Below are positions 8,911 to 18,335 of a stretch of 64,000 bases of DNA, in pieces; position 1 is the stretch's first letter; each line of letters begins with the position of its first letter. A program made the position numbers and the translations under genes. Under the pieces are notes generated by a model. The model had not been told where the DNA came from, searched no databases, and saw only the letters and a list, made by a program, of their open reading frames with translations. Source of the stretch: Microcystis panniformis FACHB-1757 (GTDB lineage: Bacteria; Cyanobacteriota; Cyanobacteriia; Cyanobacteriales; Microcystaceae). Location of the stretch: assembly GCF_001264245.1 (NCBI RefSeq), contig NZ_CP011339.1, forward strand, positions 372,001 to 436,000, given 5' to 3'.

Positions 8911-9396
8911 CTAGCTTAAGCCAGAGCTAATGTAGTCGAAGTAAATCCCCATTTCTTTACCCGCATCAGCACCAACTAAACTAGCGGTGACTTCTTTCAT
9001 CGCTTGGATAGCTTGAACGGTGGAGGAGATGGGTACACCTAAAGAGTTGTAGGTTTCTTTCAGGCCGTTGAGAACGCGCTCATCGAGGATAGAAGGATCT
9101 CCAGCTAACATAGCGTAGGTAGCATAACGGAGATAGTAGTCGAGGTCACGGATACAAGCGGCGTAACGACGGGTGGTGTACATATTGCCACCGGGACGGG
9201 TTACGTCAGAGTATAACAGGGACTTAGCCACAGCTTCCTTAACGATGCCGGCAGCGTTGGCACTAATGACACTAGCGGCACGCACGCGCAGTTCACCGGT
9301 GGCGAAATAGCTTTTCAGTTTGCCGAGAGCATTAGAGTCAAGGTATTTGCCTTGAACGTCAGAAGAGTTGATAACAGAAGTAATTGCGTCTTGCAT
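8911..9396 (-). CDS. apcB: Allophycocyanin beta subunit
   Basis: This 161-residue phycobiliprotein starts [20 protein letters not shown]. The phycocyanobilin-attachment Cys lies in [20 protein letters not shown], and the Asn that is methylated in this family is in PGGNMYTT. It forms the alpha-beta heterodimers of the phycobilisome core with ApcA. It is the second gene of the operon, 79 bases after apcA, with its own AGGAA ribosome site. No abnormality was seen. Confidence 0.98.
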   Translation of the reverse strand: MQDAITSVINSSDVQGKYLDSNALGKLKSYFATGELRVRAASVISANAAGIVKEAVAKSLLYSDVTRPGGNMYTTRRYAACIRDLDYYLRYATYAMLAGDPSILDERVLNGLKETYNSLGVPISSTVQAIQAMKEVTASLVGADAGKEMGIYFDYISSGLS

Positions 9397-9475
9397 GGTG
9401 GTTCTTCCTTGGGTTTTGCTTAATCTTAAGAGGTTTACGGGGGGTGTGTCTAGAACAATTCACAAAGGAGTTGTT

Positions 9476-9961
9476 CTACGACATAGAGCCGATCACGTAA
9501 TCGAAGTAGGAAGAAGCTTCAGAAGCATCGTCAGAAGACATAAGACCAGTAGCAACTTCTTTCATTTCGCGAACGCTTTGAGCTACGGCACCGATGTCGG
9601 TTCCTAAAGATTTGTACATTTCACGCACACCGACTAAACCGATTTCTTCAATCGGGGTGACATCACCAGCAACTACTCCGTAGGTGATTAAACGTAGGTA
9701 GTAGTCCATGTCACGCAGACAGGTGGCGGTCATTTCTTCGCCGTAAGCGTTGCCACCGGGGGAAACGATGTCAGGACGTTTTTGGAATAAGCGATCGCCA
9801 GCTTGTTTAACGATGGTTTCGCGAGCGCCAGTCAGGGTTTCAGCGATGCGTAAACGAGCGGCACCACTGGTAACGAAGGCTTTAATTCTGTCTAGTTCGC
9901 CGGGGCTGAGGTAACGAGCTTCAGCATCAGCATTCACGATCGATTTCGTGACGATACTCAT
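9476..9961 (-). CDS. apcA: Allophycocyanin alpha subunit
   Basis: This 161-residue phycobiliprotein starts [20 protein letters not shown]. The bilin-binding Cys lies in [21 protein letters not shown]. It pairs with ApcB in the phycobilisome core. A strong GGAGG ribosome site lies nine bases before the ATG. It is the first gene of apcABC; apcE is not adjacent, as is common in unicellular cyanobacteria. The 327 bases upstream (9962-10288) carry a TATAAA-like box around 10010 and low-complexity AGTGGGGA / ATCACCC stretches; no other gene was seen there. Confidence 0.98.
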   Translation of the reverse strand: MSIVTKSIVNADAEARYLSPGELDRIKAFVTSGAARLRIAETLTGARETIVKQAGDRLFQKRPDIVSPGGNAYGEEMTATCLRDMDYYLRLITYGVVAGDVTPIEEIGLVGVREMYKSLGTDIGAVAQSVREMKEVATGLMSSDDASEASSYFDYVIGSMS

Positions 9962-10288
9962 TGATGGATTCCTCCCAACTAAGTGAGATTAATAAACTTA
10001 ATCTGACATTTTATAGCAGTTGTGGTCACTACGCTTAAGTTATCTCGTTTCCGCCTCAGCGTCTCAAGACTTCCCTAGCTAGAGCGACCTAACGCAACTA
10101 TTTTGCGGCATCTGGTTCACCTTCTCACTATTTTCGTAATACTTTTTAACATTTGCCCTAAGAAGGGAGCACCGGAGTGGGGAAGTGGGGAAGTGAAGCA
10201 TTTGGCTGAAATTTCCCTAAACCCCTAAATCCCTATCACCCCATCACCCTATCTATCGACTCCTATCTCCTGACTCCTGACGACTGAT

Positions 10289-10918
10289 TTAACCTAGCCA
10301 ATTAATTGCCCCTTTAATCCAGTCTTCTGGCTGAGTATTTTTACTAAATAAAGCATCTTGACTGAGGACTGCCATAGCTCGATCGATCTCCTCTTGGCTG
10401 TATCCTAAAGCTAAAAGGGTCATCTGCACATCTTCGAGGATTTCCGCTGCTGGTAATATTGCCGTGGTTGTCGTTGTCGCCTCTTTTAGCTGTCGCCATG
10501 CTGCCAATTTAGTTTTTAACTCTAAAGCGATTCTTTCTGCTGTTTTTAAGCCAACTCCGGGGGTTTTGCTCAAAATTTTGGTATTTCCTGTCACTATCGC
10601 CACCACAAGTTCCTCAATCCCCAAGGTATCGATTAAAGCTAGGGCTAATTGCGCCCCAACCCCATTGACGGAAAGCAGTTGACGAAACAAATCTCGCTCT
10701 GGAGCGGTGCCGAAACCGTACAATAAAGGCTGCTCCTCGCGAAGGAGTAGGTGAGTAAAAATCTGACGACTATCATTGTTATCTTTGCCGATGTCTAGGG
10801 CTAATCGCGAGGGAATTTGGATTTCGTAACCGATCTGGTTTACGTCTAAAATCAAGATCAGTCGGTTATTAGGGGTTTTGATCACCTCGATCGCTTGTCC
10901 CCGTAAATAATTAATCAT
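10289..10918 (-). CDS. ruvA: Holliday junction DNA helicase subunit RuvA
   Basis: This protein of about 209 residues starts MINYLRGQAIEVIKTPNNR. It has the N-terminal OB fold, then two helix-hairpin-helix motifs (LLSVNGVGAQLALAL and LSKTPGVGLKTAERIALELK) that hold four-way DNA, and a C-terminal domain (ALGYSQEEIDRAM) that contacts RuvB. It targets the RuvB motor to recombination intermediates. I chose ATG at 10918 because homologues begin MI.YLRG; the in-frame upstream extension is not conserved-looking. It is divergent from the M50 protease gene. No ruvB or ruvC nearby, as is usual in cyanobacteria. Confidence 0.95.
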   Translation of the reverse strand: MINYLRGQAIEVIKTPNNRLILILDVNQIGYEIQIPSRLALDIGKDNNDSRQIFTHLLLREEQPLLYGFGTAPERDLFRQLLSVNGVGAQLALALIDTLGIEELVVAIVTGNTKILSKTPGVGLKTAERIALELKTKLAAWRQLKEATTTTTAILPAAEILEDVQMTLLALGYSQEEIDRAMAVLSQDALFSKNTQPEDWIKGAINWLG

Positions 10919-11089
10919 TGATTTAATTCTCCTACGAAAATAACCGAACAACAGTGATGACGGTTTTTACTCCCTGAAGGAATGCTGGGGAGATTTTCAT
11001 TTTTGTTACAATTTTTAACAGAAGTGAATGGCGCAGTTGATAACCTAATTTTCTTGGCGTTAGTCCCCCATAATTGGAGAAGATACAAA

Positions 11090-12211
11090 ATGAATGGCAA
11101 CATTAGAGTCGGGAATCTCTTTGGAATTCCCTTTTATATTAATCCTTCTTGGTTCTTTGTTCTGGGGTTAATTACCTTAACCTATGGGCGAGATTTAAGT
11201 CAGTTTCCCCAGTTGACGGGAATTATGCCCTGGCTCTTGGGATTTTTTGCCGCTATTCTCCTATTTGCTTCCGTGGTTGCCCATGAATTAGGTCATAGTT
11301 TTGTTGCCATCGCCCAAGGTATTGAAGTTAAATCAATTACCCTATTTTTATTCGGTGGTTTGGCAACTCTCGGCAGAGAATCGAAGACTCCTCTAGAAGC
11401 TTTTCTAGTGGCAATTGCTGGCCCTTTAGTTAGTTTACTGCTCTTCAGTATTTTCCTAATTATTCGTCTCAATATTAGTTTAAATGCGCCCATGGCGGCG
11501 ATTCTTTCTCTGCTTGCCTATATCAACCTCGCTTTGGGTTTATTTAACCTGATCCCCGGTTTACCTTTAGATGGTGGTAATATCCTTAAAGCTATCGTTT
11601 GGCAAGTAACGGGCAATCCTAATAAAGGGGTTTTATTCGCTAGTCGTTTCGGTCAATTTTTTGGTTGGTTAGCGATTGTCATCGGTGCGCTATCAATTCT
11701 AGGAATCACTCAATTTGGCAGTTTTTGGACGCTATTAATTGGCATTTTCCTCCTACAAAATGCTGGCTTTTCCGCTCAATCAGCTAAGGTTCAAGATTTC
11801 CTAAGTCGCTACAGTGCTAAAGATGTTATCTCTCCTAATAGTCCTGTAGTTCCGATTAATTTAACCCTGCGCAAGTTTGCTAATAATTATGTTATCGGTA
11901 AACAACAATGGTCTAAATTCCTAGTTACCGATAGCGAAGGTAAACTATTAGGGGTGATTAATGTAGAGGAGCTAAAAACGATTCCCACTTCCCAATGGAC
12001 CCAGGTAAATATCGGCCGGTTATTACAAACTAGCGAAAGTCTCAAACTGGTTTTGTCTAATACTTCCCTCCTAGATGTGGTAAAAATTTTGGAAGGAGAA
12101 AATTTATCTCAAGTGACAGTGGTAGAAGAAAACGGCACGGTTTTGGGATTAATTGAGAAAGCTTCTATCCTTACTTTTCTCGCCCAAGAAACCCAAAGTC
12201 AAACCGCTTAA
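11090..12211 (+). CDS. M50 (site-2 protease) zinc metalloprotease with CBS domains
   Basis: This protein of about 373 residues is an intramembrane protease. It has five to six hydrophobic segments, the zinc motif HELGH in FASVVAHELGHSFVA, and the second active-site motif NLIPGLPLDGG (the NPDG-type Asp). The C-terminal third (from about 245) is a cytoplasmic CBS pair (KDVISPNSPVVPINLTL ... LDVVKILEGENLSQVTVVEE), which may sense adenine nucleotides. I chose ATG at 11090, since a GGAGAAG site precedes it. Relatives (Rip/S2P class) cut membrane anchors such as anti-sigma factors; the substrate here is unknown. Divergent from ruvA. Confidence 0.9.
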   Translation: MNGNIRVGNLFGIPFYINPSWFFVLGLITLTYGRDLSQFPQLTGIMPWLLGFFAAILLFASVVAHELGHSFVAIAQGIEVKSITLFLFGGLATLGRESKTPLEAFLVAIAGPLVSLLLFSIFLIIRLNISLNAPMAAILSLLAYINLALGLFNLIPGLPLDGGNILKAIVWQVTGNPNKGVLFASRFGQFFGWLAIVIGALSILGITQFGSFWTLLIGIFLLQNAGFSAQSAKVQDFLSRYSAKDVISPNSPVVPINLTLRKFANNYVIGKQQWSKFLVTDSEGKLLGVINVEELKTIPTSQWTQVNIGRLLQTSESLKLVLSNTSLLDVVKILEGENLSQVTVVEENGTVLGLIEKASILTFLAQETQSQTA

Positions 12212-12332
12212 TCAGTTATCAGTTATCAGTGAGCAGTGAGCAGTTATCAGTTATCAGTTATCAGTTAGAATCAGTTAGGTAAATGTATTTTTTACCTCAA
12301 TATTCTCGCAGAATTCTGTCTATTGTCTCCTG

Positions 12333-12420
12333 ATACCAAATCCAGTTATTAAAGACTGATTATTTATTCCTCCTGTTGCCTGTTGCCTGTTGCCTGTCCT
12401 CATAAGTAGCCTGTACTCAA
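12333..12420 (+). repeat. Dispersed intergenic element, copy 1
   Basis: The stretch beginning ATACCAAATCCAGTTATTAA, followed by GACTGATTATTTATTCC and ending GTAGCCTGTACT, is repeated with modest divergence at 42573-42653 upstream of the NACHT gene. Both copies directly follow TATCAGT-type simple repeats (12213-12270 and 42540-42572). It looks like a small mobile or hairpin element. The rest of 12212-12434 is low complexity. Confidence 0.6.
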
Positions 12421-12434
12421 CGAAGTTAGTATGA

Positions 12435-13583
12435 CTATACTAACTGTCGCATTGCTTGCCACAATTGCTCGTATTCTTGCTCGGTTGCTGGCGATAAAGG
12501 GTTTAAAAAATCGCTTTTTTTGATCGCTTCTGGATTGACAAGTAAAGGATTATTTTTAATATCTGAGGGAATTTGGTCGGGATTTTCAGTGAGAACTAGG
12601 GGTGATAATCCAGAGGTAAATAAAGAAATTTTATTAGCGGATTCTGGTTGCCAACAAAAATCAATCCATTGCTCCACAAGAGAATTAGGAGTAGTTAAAA
12701 CTGGTTTTACCCAGACATCTGACCAGAGAGAAGTGCCGGATTTGGGGACAACAACTTTAATTTTATTATAGCGATCGCTCACTGGTAAAATATCATTAGA
12801 CCAACCCACAGACAGCCAGACATCACCGAGTATCAGGGGTTGTAAATAATATTGAGAACTATAAAATCTTACCTGTTTTTGTAAGGCGAATAGCTGGTCT
12901 TTTAGTGTCGTCACTTGTTTTAAATCACTGGAATTATAAGAATAACCCAATTTTTTTAGGGTTAAACCGATGACTTCCCGACGATTATCAATTAGGGCAA
13001 TTTTACCGGTTAATTCCGGTCGCCATAGATCGGACCAATCCTGTGGTCGCCAGTCAAATTGAGCGAATTTTTCCTCATTATAGGCAATTACTGTCATTCC
13101 CCAACGGTAGGGCGCACCCCAGACTTTCCCCTCTGTTTGCAGTTGTCCTTGGGCATTGCGAGTCATATTTTCTTGCCAACGTGGGGGCAGTTTTGACCAA
13201 TTAGAGAGTTGAGAAGTATCTAGGGGTTGAATTAAACCGTTGCTAATCGCTTTTCCTAGCCAAGCATCCCCTAGGGTGACTAAATTACCTATCGCTGGGT
13301 TTTGTTCCCTAAAAGGGATAGGAATCGAAAATTGTGAGGTTGGTTGCCCCTGATTTTTTAACCATTTTTCCAACAATTCTAATAGCTCTTTCAGCTGCCT
13401 TTCCGACTGAAAATTGACTTTTTTTTCGGCAATAGTTTTCTGAAAATCTGTTAGCAATCGCGGCGGAATTGAACCGGACAGGAGAAAAATGCTCGGATCG
13501 CCGCTTCCGGAAGCGCAGCCATTTAACCCCCCCGCTAAGGCGATTGTACCTAATCCTTGCAAAAAAGAACGTCTATTTAACAT
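12435..13583 (-). CDS. Periplasmic substrate-binding lipoprotein (polyamine-type ABC family)
   Basis: This 382-residue protein begins MLNRRSFLQGLGTIALAGG, with a twin-Arg-like motif and a lipobox ending GGLNGC, so it is probably a Tat-exported lipoprotein. The body resembles the PotD/family-1 extracellular solute-binding fold (GAPYRWGMTVIAYN, WSDLWRPELTGKIALIDN, DVWLSVGWSND). It lies alone, with no permease or ATPase gene beside it. The ligand is not readable from the sequence; spermidine/putrescine or thiamine-like ligands are common in the family. It ends against a block of simple repeats. Confidence 0.75.
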   Translation of the reverse strand: MLNRRSFLQGLGTIALAGGLNGCASGSGDPSIFLLSGSIPPRLLTDFQKTIAEKKVNFQSERQLKELLELLEKWLKNQGQPTSQFSIPIPFREQNPAIGNLVTLGDAWLGKAISNGLIQPLDTSQLSNWSKLPPRWQENMTRNAQGQLQTEGKVWGAPYRWGMTVIAYNEEKFAQFDWRPQDWSDLWRPELTGKIALIDNRREVIGLTLKKLGYSYNSSDLKQVTTLKDQLFALQKQVRFYSSQYYLQPLILGDVWLSVGWSNDILPVSDRYNKIKVVVPKSGTSLWSDVWVKPVLTTPNSLVEQWIDFCWQPESANKISLFTSGLSPLVLTENPDQIPSDIKNNPLLVNPEAIKKSDFLNPLSPATEQEYEQLWQAMRQLV

Positions 13584-13803
13584 ATCGCCCGCCGATTCTC
13601 AACTTTAACAGTAATAATTGCCAGTTTCTAGCCTTGAATTATTATAGGACGATTTTTAACAAAATGTAAACTAGGGAGTTTTGCTGGTACCGATTTCAGC
13701 CATAGAGAGGTTTTGTTGTTAACTTTTATGGTATAAAACTCTGATTTTGTCCTAGTTAAAGCTAGGATAGAAGGAGTAAGCTAAGGGGAGAGGGTATAAG
13801 ACT

Positions 13804-14829
13804 ATGCCAAACAATCATGATCGAGATTTCCATTATTCTTGTCGTTGTGGAAAAGCCAATTTTCAGTCTGTAAAACATCGATCTGGTATTTTATTAATCG
13901 GGGGAGCGGAAGGAGGTAAGTTAGGAGAAGATCAGGCGACAAAATGGTTATTAAATCGAGCTAAAGGCGGCAATTACTTAGTGTTGCGCTTTGGCGATCT
14001 TGGCGGTCAAGCCGATTGGATTTGCGACAATTATCCCTCCCTGATCGGCTCGGCAGCGGAACTATCAATTGATAGTCGTGAAGGGGCGAATCATCCTGAT
14101 GTTATCGAATATATTCGTAATGCCGATATCCTTTTTTTTGCCGGTGGTGATCAAAATCAGTACGAGGATTTGTGGGAAAGCACAAAGGTGGAAACAGCGA
14201 TCAATTATCTAATCAACGACAAAAAAGTTCCCGTGGCGGGAACCAGCGCAGGAATGGCTATTCTGGGGGATTTTTACTATGCGCCTACTCACGAAGGAGT
14301 ACTGAGTTCAGAAATATTAAATAATCCCTTTCACTTCAACACCAAAGACTTCTATCGGAGTGATTTTATTCGGGTTCCTTTTCTCAAAAAAGTGGTGACA
14401 GATACCCATTTGGATCGACTCAATCAAGATCATCCCGAAACAAGATATGGTCGCCTTTTTGGTTTTTTAGCCCGCAATGTACACGATAATCACAATCAAC
14501 TGCCCGCCTACGCTATCGGTTTAGAAGAAGGTGCTTTTCTGGCGATCGATGAGCATGGTATGGCCAAAGTCTATGGCAACGGCACCGATAAAGGACAAGA
14601 TGCCTATTTTCTGCAAACTAACGGGACTCTACCCGAACAGATGGAGCCGGATCGGCCTTTAATCTGGAATAATAACGGTCAAGCGGTGAAAGTCTATCGC
14701 ATCGCAGGAACTCCCTCCGGCAGCGGTAAATTTGACCTCAAGGATTGGTCTAGTGCTACTGGCGGTCGCTGGGAATATTGGTACACTAAAGGAGGAATAG
14801 CTGGGTTTAAGCGGGTTTTGGTAGCTTGA
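13804..14829 (+). CDS. Cyanophycinase-like serine peptidase (S51 family)
   Basis: This 341-residue protein has the S51 features: a nucleophile Ser in VPVAGTSAGMAILGD, the FFAGGDQNQYEDLW loop after a beta strand, and ILLIGGAEGGKLGEDQ near the N-terminus. Cyanophycinases hydrolyse cyanophycin (poly-Asp-Arg) to beta-Asp-Arg in the cytosol. The N-terminus carries an unusual Cys pair (SCRCGKANF), and the C-terminal 70 residues look extended relative to typical CphB (about 270-290 residues), so its substrate may differ. No cphA is in the window. It is followed by a CpcT-type lyase gene 77 bases downstream. Confidence 0.75.
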   Translation: MPNNHDRDFHYSCRCGKANFQSVKHRSGILLIGGAEGGKLGEDQATKWLLNRAKGGNYLVLRFGDLGGQADWICDNYPSLIGSAAELSIDSREGANHPDVIEYIRNADILFFAGGDQNQYEDLWESTKVETAINYLINDKKVPVAGTSAGMAILGDFYYAPTHEGVLSSEILNNPFHFNTKDFYRSDFIRVPFLKKVVTDTHLDRLNQDHPETRYGRLFGFLARNVHDNHNQLPAYAIGLEEGAFLAIDEHGMAKVYGNGTDKGQDAYFLQTNGTLPEQMEPDRPLIWNNNGQAVKVYRIAGTPSGSGKFDLKDWSSATGGRWEYWYTKGGIAGFKRVLVA

Positions 14830-14906
14830 AGGTCATTTTTGTCAAAAAAGTGATTTCTATGGGTTTTAGGATTAATTTTGAGGCAATAAGGAGAGTTTTT
14901 TGAGCT

Positions 14907-15509
14907 ATGACCCCTGAATTAATCACTTTTGGTCGGTATCTCGCGGGTGAATTTGAAAATCAACGGCAAGCGCAAGCAGAACCGGTGTGGTACGTTCACC
15001 TGCGTTTATGGTTGCGTCCGCTGCCTTTATTTCGAGAAGACAGCATCGCTCTTTTTGCCGAACAGGCCAGTATCATCAATTTAGACCAACCCTACCGACC
15101 GCGACTGTGGCGATTAACGCGCTCGGAATCGGGAGGGTTAGAGGTTAGGCACTATATGTTTAATGACCTGAAATCCGTGCAAGGTGCGGGCAAAAATCCC
15201 GATATTTTGCGAAAAATTAGCTTAGAAGACCTAACTTTCCTGCCTACTTGCACTTTAGCGGTTCAAGTCCATACTCTCGCTGATCATCAATACCAGTTTA
15301 TCGCCCAACCGCAACCGGAACAGCGCTGTCAATTCACCTATGAGGGTACAACCTATCAGGTGGCTTTAGGTTTCGAGGTGACGAGTCATAGCCTAAAAAC
15401 CTACGATAAAGGCCTAGATCCCGGCACTGGTAAGGGAATTTGGGGTGCTCTGCTCGGTCCCTATCAATACGAGAAAAAACGGGATTTTTCGGCAGAATTG
15501 GAGGTGTGA
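14907..15509 (+). CDS. cpcT: CpcT/CpeT-type chromophore lyase
   Basis: This 200-residue protein has the CpcT/CpeT signatures: WYVHLRLWLRPLPLF, then ASIINLDQPYRPRLWRLT, FNDLKSVQGAGKNPDIL and a C-terminal SLKTYDKGLDPGTGKGIWG. CpcT attaches phycocyanobilin to Cys-153-type positions of beta phycocyanin. CpeT-like members act on phycoerythrin. Since this window's phycobilisome genes are of the phycocyanin/allophycocyanin kind, CpcT is more likely. It starts at ATG 14907, shortly after an AAGGAGAG ribosome site. It may be cotranscribed with the peptidase gene. Confidence 0.85.
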   Translation: MTPELITFGRYLAGEFENQRQAQAEPVWYVHLRLWLRPLPLFREDSIALFAEQASIINLDQPYRPRLWRLTRSESGGLEVRHYMFNDLKSVQGAGKNPDILRKISLEDLTFLPTCTLAVQVHTLADHQYQFIAQPQPEQRCQFTYEGTTYQVALGFEVTSHSLKTYDKGLDPGTGKGIWGALLGPYQYEKKRDFSAELEV

Positions 15510-15520
15510 GGAAGATTGCA

Positions 15521-15694
15521 TCACATTAGGTCAAAATGACGGCAGATAACACCGCAAACAGCCGCTAAAGCGGTAATTGCTAAAGCTGTACCGATGTCTT
15601 GTCCTTGATTGACAGCAAAGGAAGTGACGATTCCCGCACCTAAACCGGCTGTGATTGCCGCTCCGAGAAAATCTTTATCTGAGTTTTTATACAT
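15521..15694 (-). CDS. Small glycine-rich membrane protein
   Basis: The frame reads MYKNSDKDFLGAAITAGLGA and continues with one or two hydrophobic helices rich in Ala and Gly, ending CGVICRHFDLM (57 residues from this start). There is no clear ribosome site before ATG 15694, and the frame is open to 15781, so the start is uncertain. It converges on the lyase gene with 11 bases between stops. I do not recognise a family. Confidence 0.4.
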   Translation of the reverse strand: MYKNSDKDFLGAAITAGLGAGIVTSFAVNQGQDIGTALAITALAAVCGVICRHFDLM

Positions 15695-15847
15695 AGAGAT
15701 AAGGCCAAATTTCGACAAAATCGTGTTTTTTACCTTATCATCCTCTTTTGAGCAACTAATCACCCGGGGGCGGAATTGCAATCAAGCTTTAGATTTAGCC
15801 ACGTTTCTTAACATTAAGTTGGGTAGGATAGATAGGGGGTAAAATCG

Positions 15848-16216
15848 ATGAAAATAGCTAAAATCTCTTTTTCTGGCTTTTTAACGCTGATTATCTCCCT
15901 TTTGCTAATACTGAGTTTTGTTAATGCCAGCAAAGCACAATCGGATACGGCGGTAAGATCGGATTTAATTAGTCTCCGCAATCGAGTCGAGCGCCTTGAA
16001 AGTCAAGTCCGAGGAATAACCATCCGCGGGGAAAATGCCGCTCCCATTCCCCAACGGCGATCGGGAACGGGTATAGTAAATGGGGAAGTAGTCGGGGAAA
16101 GTGACCCACTGTTCCAGCGTTTAGCCACTTTAGTAATTGAACTAAAGGAAGATTTAAAAAAGCTAGAGCAACGGGTGCAAATCTTAGAAAAAGAAACCGT
16201 TAGCCAGAAATCGTAG
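15848..16216 (+). CDS. Exported coiled-coil protein of unknown function
   Basis: This 122-residue protein has a signal peptide or membrane anchor (SFSGFLTLIISLLLILSFVN, cleavage likely after ASKAQ). A coiled-coil follows (SLRNRVERLESQVRG), then a Pro/Gly-rich linker, and a second coiled-coil (LVIELKEDLKKLEQRVQILE). It probably sits in the periplasm or lumen as an oligomer. It lies just upstream of the symporter gene (43 bases) on the same strand, so the two may be cotranscribed. No family recognised. Confidence 0.65.
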   Translation: MKIAKISFSGFLTLIISLLLILSFVNASKAQSDTAVRSDLISLRNRVERLESQVRGITIRGENAAPIPQRRSGTGIVNGEVVGESDPLFQRLATLVIELKEDLKKLEQRVQILEKETVSQKS

Positions 16217-16259
16217 TCAATTGATGCTATAACGATCGAAAGTTAAATTGATCTCAACT

Positions 16260-18071
16260 ATGCAGTTAATTGATTATGTAATTGTGCTGCTTTATCTAGC
16301 AGGAACCCTAATAATCGGGATTATCGCCGAGAAAAAAGCTTCTCAAGGTCTAGAATCCTACTTTTTAGGTAATCGCAATTTGCCTTGGTGGATGTTAGGG
16401 GTGTCGGGAATGGCAGCTAACACCGATTTAGCGGGAACTATGGTCATTTCTGCCCTTATTTACGCCGTCGGCCCCAAAGGACTATTTATCGAAATCCGCG
16501 GCGGTGTTGTCCTAATTATGGCCTTTCTCATGGCTTTTATGGGCAAATGGAATCGTCGCGCCCAAGTTATGACCATGGCGGAATGGATGCAGTTTCGCTT
16601 CGGACCGGGAAAACAGGGGAATTTTGCCCGAATTATTAGCGCCATCGCCATTCTCTTATTCTCTATCGGTACGATGAGTTATTTCTCCGTTGCGGGGGGG
16701 AAATTTTTAGGGCAGTTTTTGGGTATGGATGATCGTCTTGCTTCGGTGATATTAATTCTTTTAACCTTAATTTATACGGTGGCCAGTGGTTTTTATGGTG
16801 GGGTAATTACCGATTTATTTCAAGGATTTCTGATTTTTGTGGCGGTAATTTATGTATCGGCAGTAGCCTTTTTTACTGTCAATCTTCCCGATAGTTTCAC
16901 GGTAGCAATTCCGGGGGCAGCAGAGCCAAAAACTTGGAATTTAAGCGACTGGTCTAGTATTTTCCCTTCGATGACTTTGGATTTACCCGGAGATTATGCC
17001 ATCTTTAATTTGTTTGGTGGGGTGATTTTCTTTTATTTAGTTAAAACCATCATCGAGGGTTGCAGCGGCAGCGGTGGTTATATGTTACAACGATACCTAG
17101 CCGCCAAAAGCGATCGAGATGCCGGTTTATTATCTTTATTCTGGATTGTTCTGCTTTCTTTCCGTTGGCCTCTAGTCACAGCTTTTGCGGTTTTAGGCAT
17201 TCACTATGGTTTAACCGAAGGCACGATTACAGACCCAGAAAGAATTCTGGCCACGGTGATTACTCAATACATTCCCGTGGGGATGAAAGGGTTATTAATT
17301 GCTGCTTTTTTAGCGGCGGCTATGTCCACTTTTAACGCAGTTATTAACGCTAGTGCTGCCTATTGGGTCAAAGATATCTATCAAGCTTTTTTGAAACCAA
17401 ATGCGGGAGAACAGGAGTTAGTTTTTCAAGGTCGTTTGGCCTCGATTTTTGTGGTAGTAATTGGCTTAGTTTTGAGTTTTAATATCCAAAATGTCAATGA
17501 TATTTGGGGTTGGTTAACCACGGGATTAGGGGTGGGATTAGCAGTTCCTCTCCTATTACGTTGGTATTGGTGGCGCTTTAATGGTTATGGTTTTGCTGTG
17601 GGAACTTTAGCGGGAATGATTGCGGCTATTGCCTCACAAGCGATAATTTTACCTTTCTTTCGTCACAGTCAATATCAGGAACTTATTCTCTTTCTTGTGC
17701 CGAGTTTGTTCGCTTTAGCTGGCTGTATTCTCGCTACTTTGTTGACTCCTCCCACCGATAGTTTAGTTATGGAAAATTTCTATAATGTTACCCGACCTTT
17801 TGGCTTTTGGGGAGAAGTACGTCACAGTGTTAAACCTAACCTACAGGCAAAAATTAAAGCGGAAAATCAACGGGATATCATCGCCGCTTTTCTCACCGTT
17901 CCTTGGCAATTAGTCCTGTTTATGATGGGGATTGTTTTAATCATCAAGCAGTGGCAAAGTTTGAAGATTTTGGCTTTGGTTTTTCTTTTGCTTTCCATCG
18001 GTCTCTATTTTACTTGGTATCGACATTTATCTAAGGAAATTACCGTCACTAAAGACCGAGATTTAGGTTAA
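16260..18071 (+). CDS. Sodium/solute symporter (SSS family)
   Basis: This protein of about 603 residues has roughly 13-14 transmembrane segments. The SSS core appears as YFLGNRNLPWWMLGVSGMA, then the TDLFQGFLIF helix and AAFLAAAMSTFNAVINASAA, which contains sodium-site-like Ser/Thr/Asn positions. Such carriers couple Na+ entry to uptake of sugars, amino acids, organic acids or urea; the solute cannot be read from the sequence. I chose ATG at 16260; an in-frame TTG lies 12 bases upstream. The C-terminal region (about 500-600) is an extra cytoplasmic loop with two helices. It follows the coiled-coil gene on the same strand. Confidence 0.85.
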   Translation: MQLIDYVIVLLYLAGTLIIGIIAEKKASQGLESYFLGNRNLPWWMLGVSGMAANTDLAGTMVISALIYAVGPKGLFIEIRGGVVLIMAFLMAFMGKWNRRAQVMTMAEWMQFRFGPGKQGNFARIISAIAILLFSIGTMSYFSVAGGKFLGQFLGMDDRLASVILILLTLIYTVASGFYGGVITDLFQGFLIFVAVIYVSAVAFFTVNLPDSFTVAIPGAAEPKTWNLSDWSSIFPSMTLDLPGDYAIFNLFGGVIFFYLVKTIIEGCSGSGGYMLQRYLAAKSDRDAGLLSLFWIVLLSFRWPLVTAFAVLGIHYGLTEGTITDPERILATVITQYIPVGMKGLLIAAFLAAAMSTFNAVINASAAYWVKDIYQAFLKPNAGEQELVFQGRLASIFVVVIGLVLSFNIQNVNDIWGWLTTGLGVGLAVPLLLRWYWWRFNGYGFAVGTLAGMIAAIASQAIILPFFRHSQYQELILFLVPSLFALAGCILATLLTPPTDSLVMENFYNVTRPFGFWGEVRHSVKPNLQAKIKAENQRDIIAAFLTVPWQLVLFMMGIVLIIKQWQSLKILALVFLLLSIGLYFTWYRHLSKEITVTKDRDLG

Positions 18072-18335
18072 TCAGTTCAGGAGACAGGAGACAGGAGGCA
18101 GCTATCAGTTTTTTTCCTGCTCCCCCTGAATGGTTACTCTGTTTCTAGTTGATAATCCTGTCAATTGATGGAAACCCTGAAAATTTAAATTTTTGAATCG
18201 GAGAGTTATATTATGATTAAAATATCTATTTTAAATCTCAATATTATGTTAGGATTGTTAAATGCAAGTGTAACTATTTGACAGTCGTAGAATTTCGTAA
18301 ACTATTATGATTGCGATAAAATTTTCGACTCAGCC

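Noticed and set aside
12215..12270. TATCAGT/GAGCAGT repeats as a possible replication origin (DnaA-like sites)
   Set aside because: The units do not match TTATCCACA boxes, and similar runs occur at 32340, 33135 and 42540.
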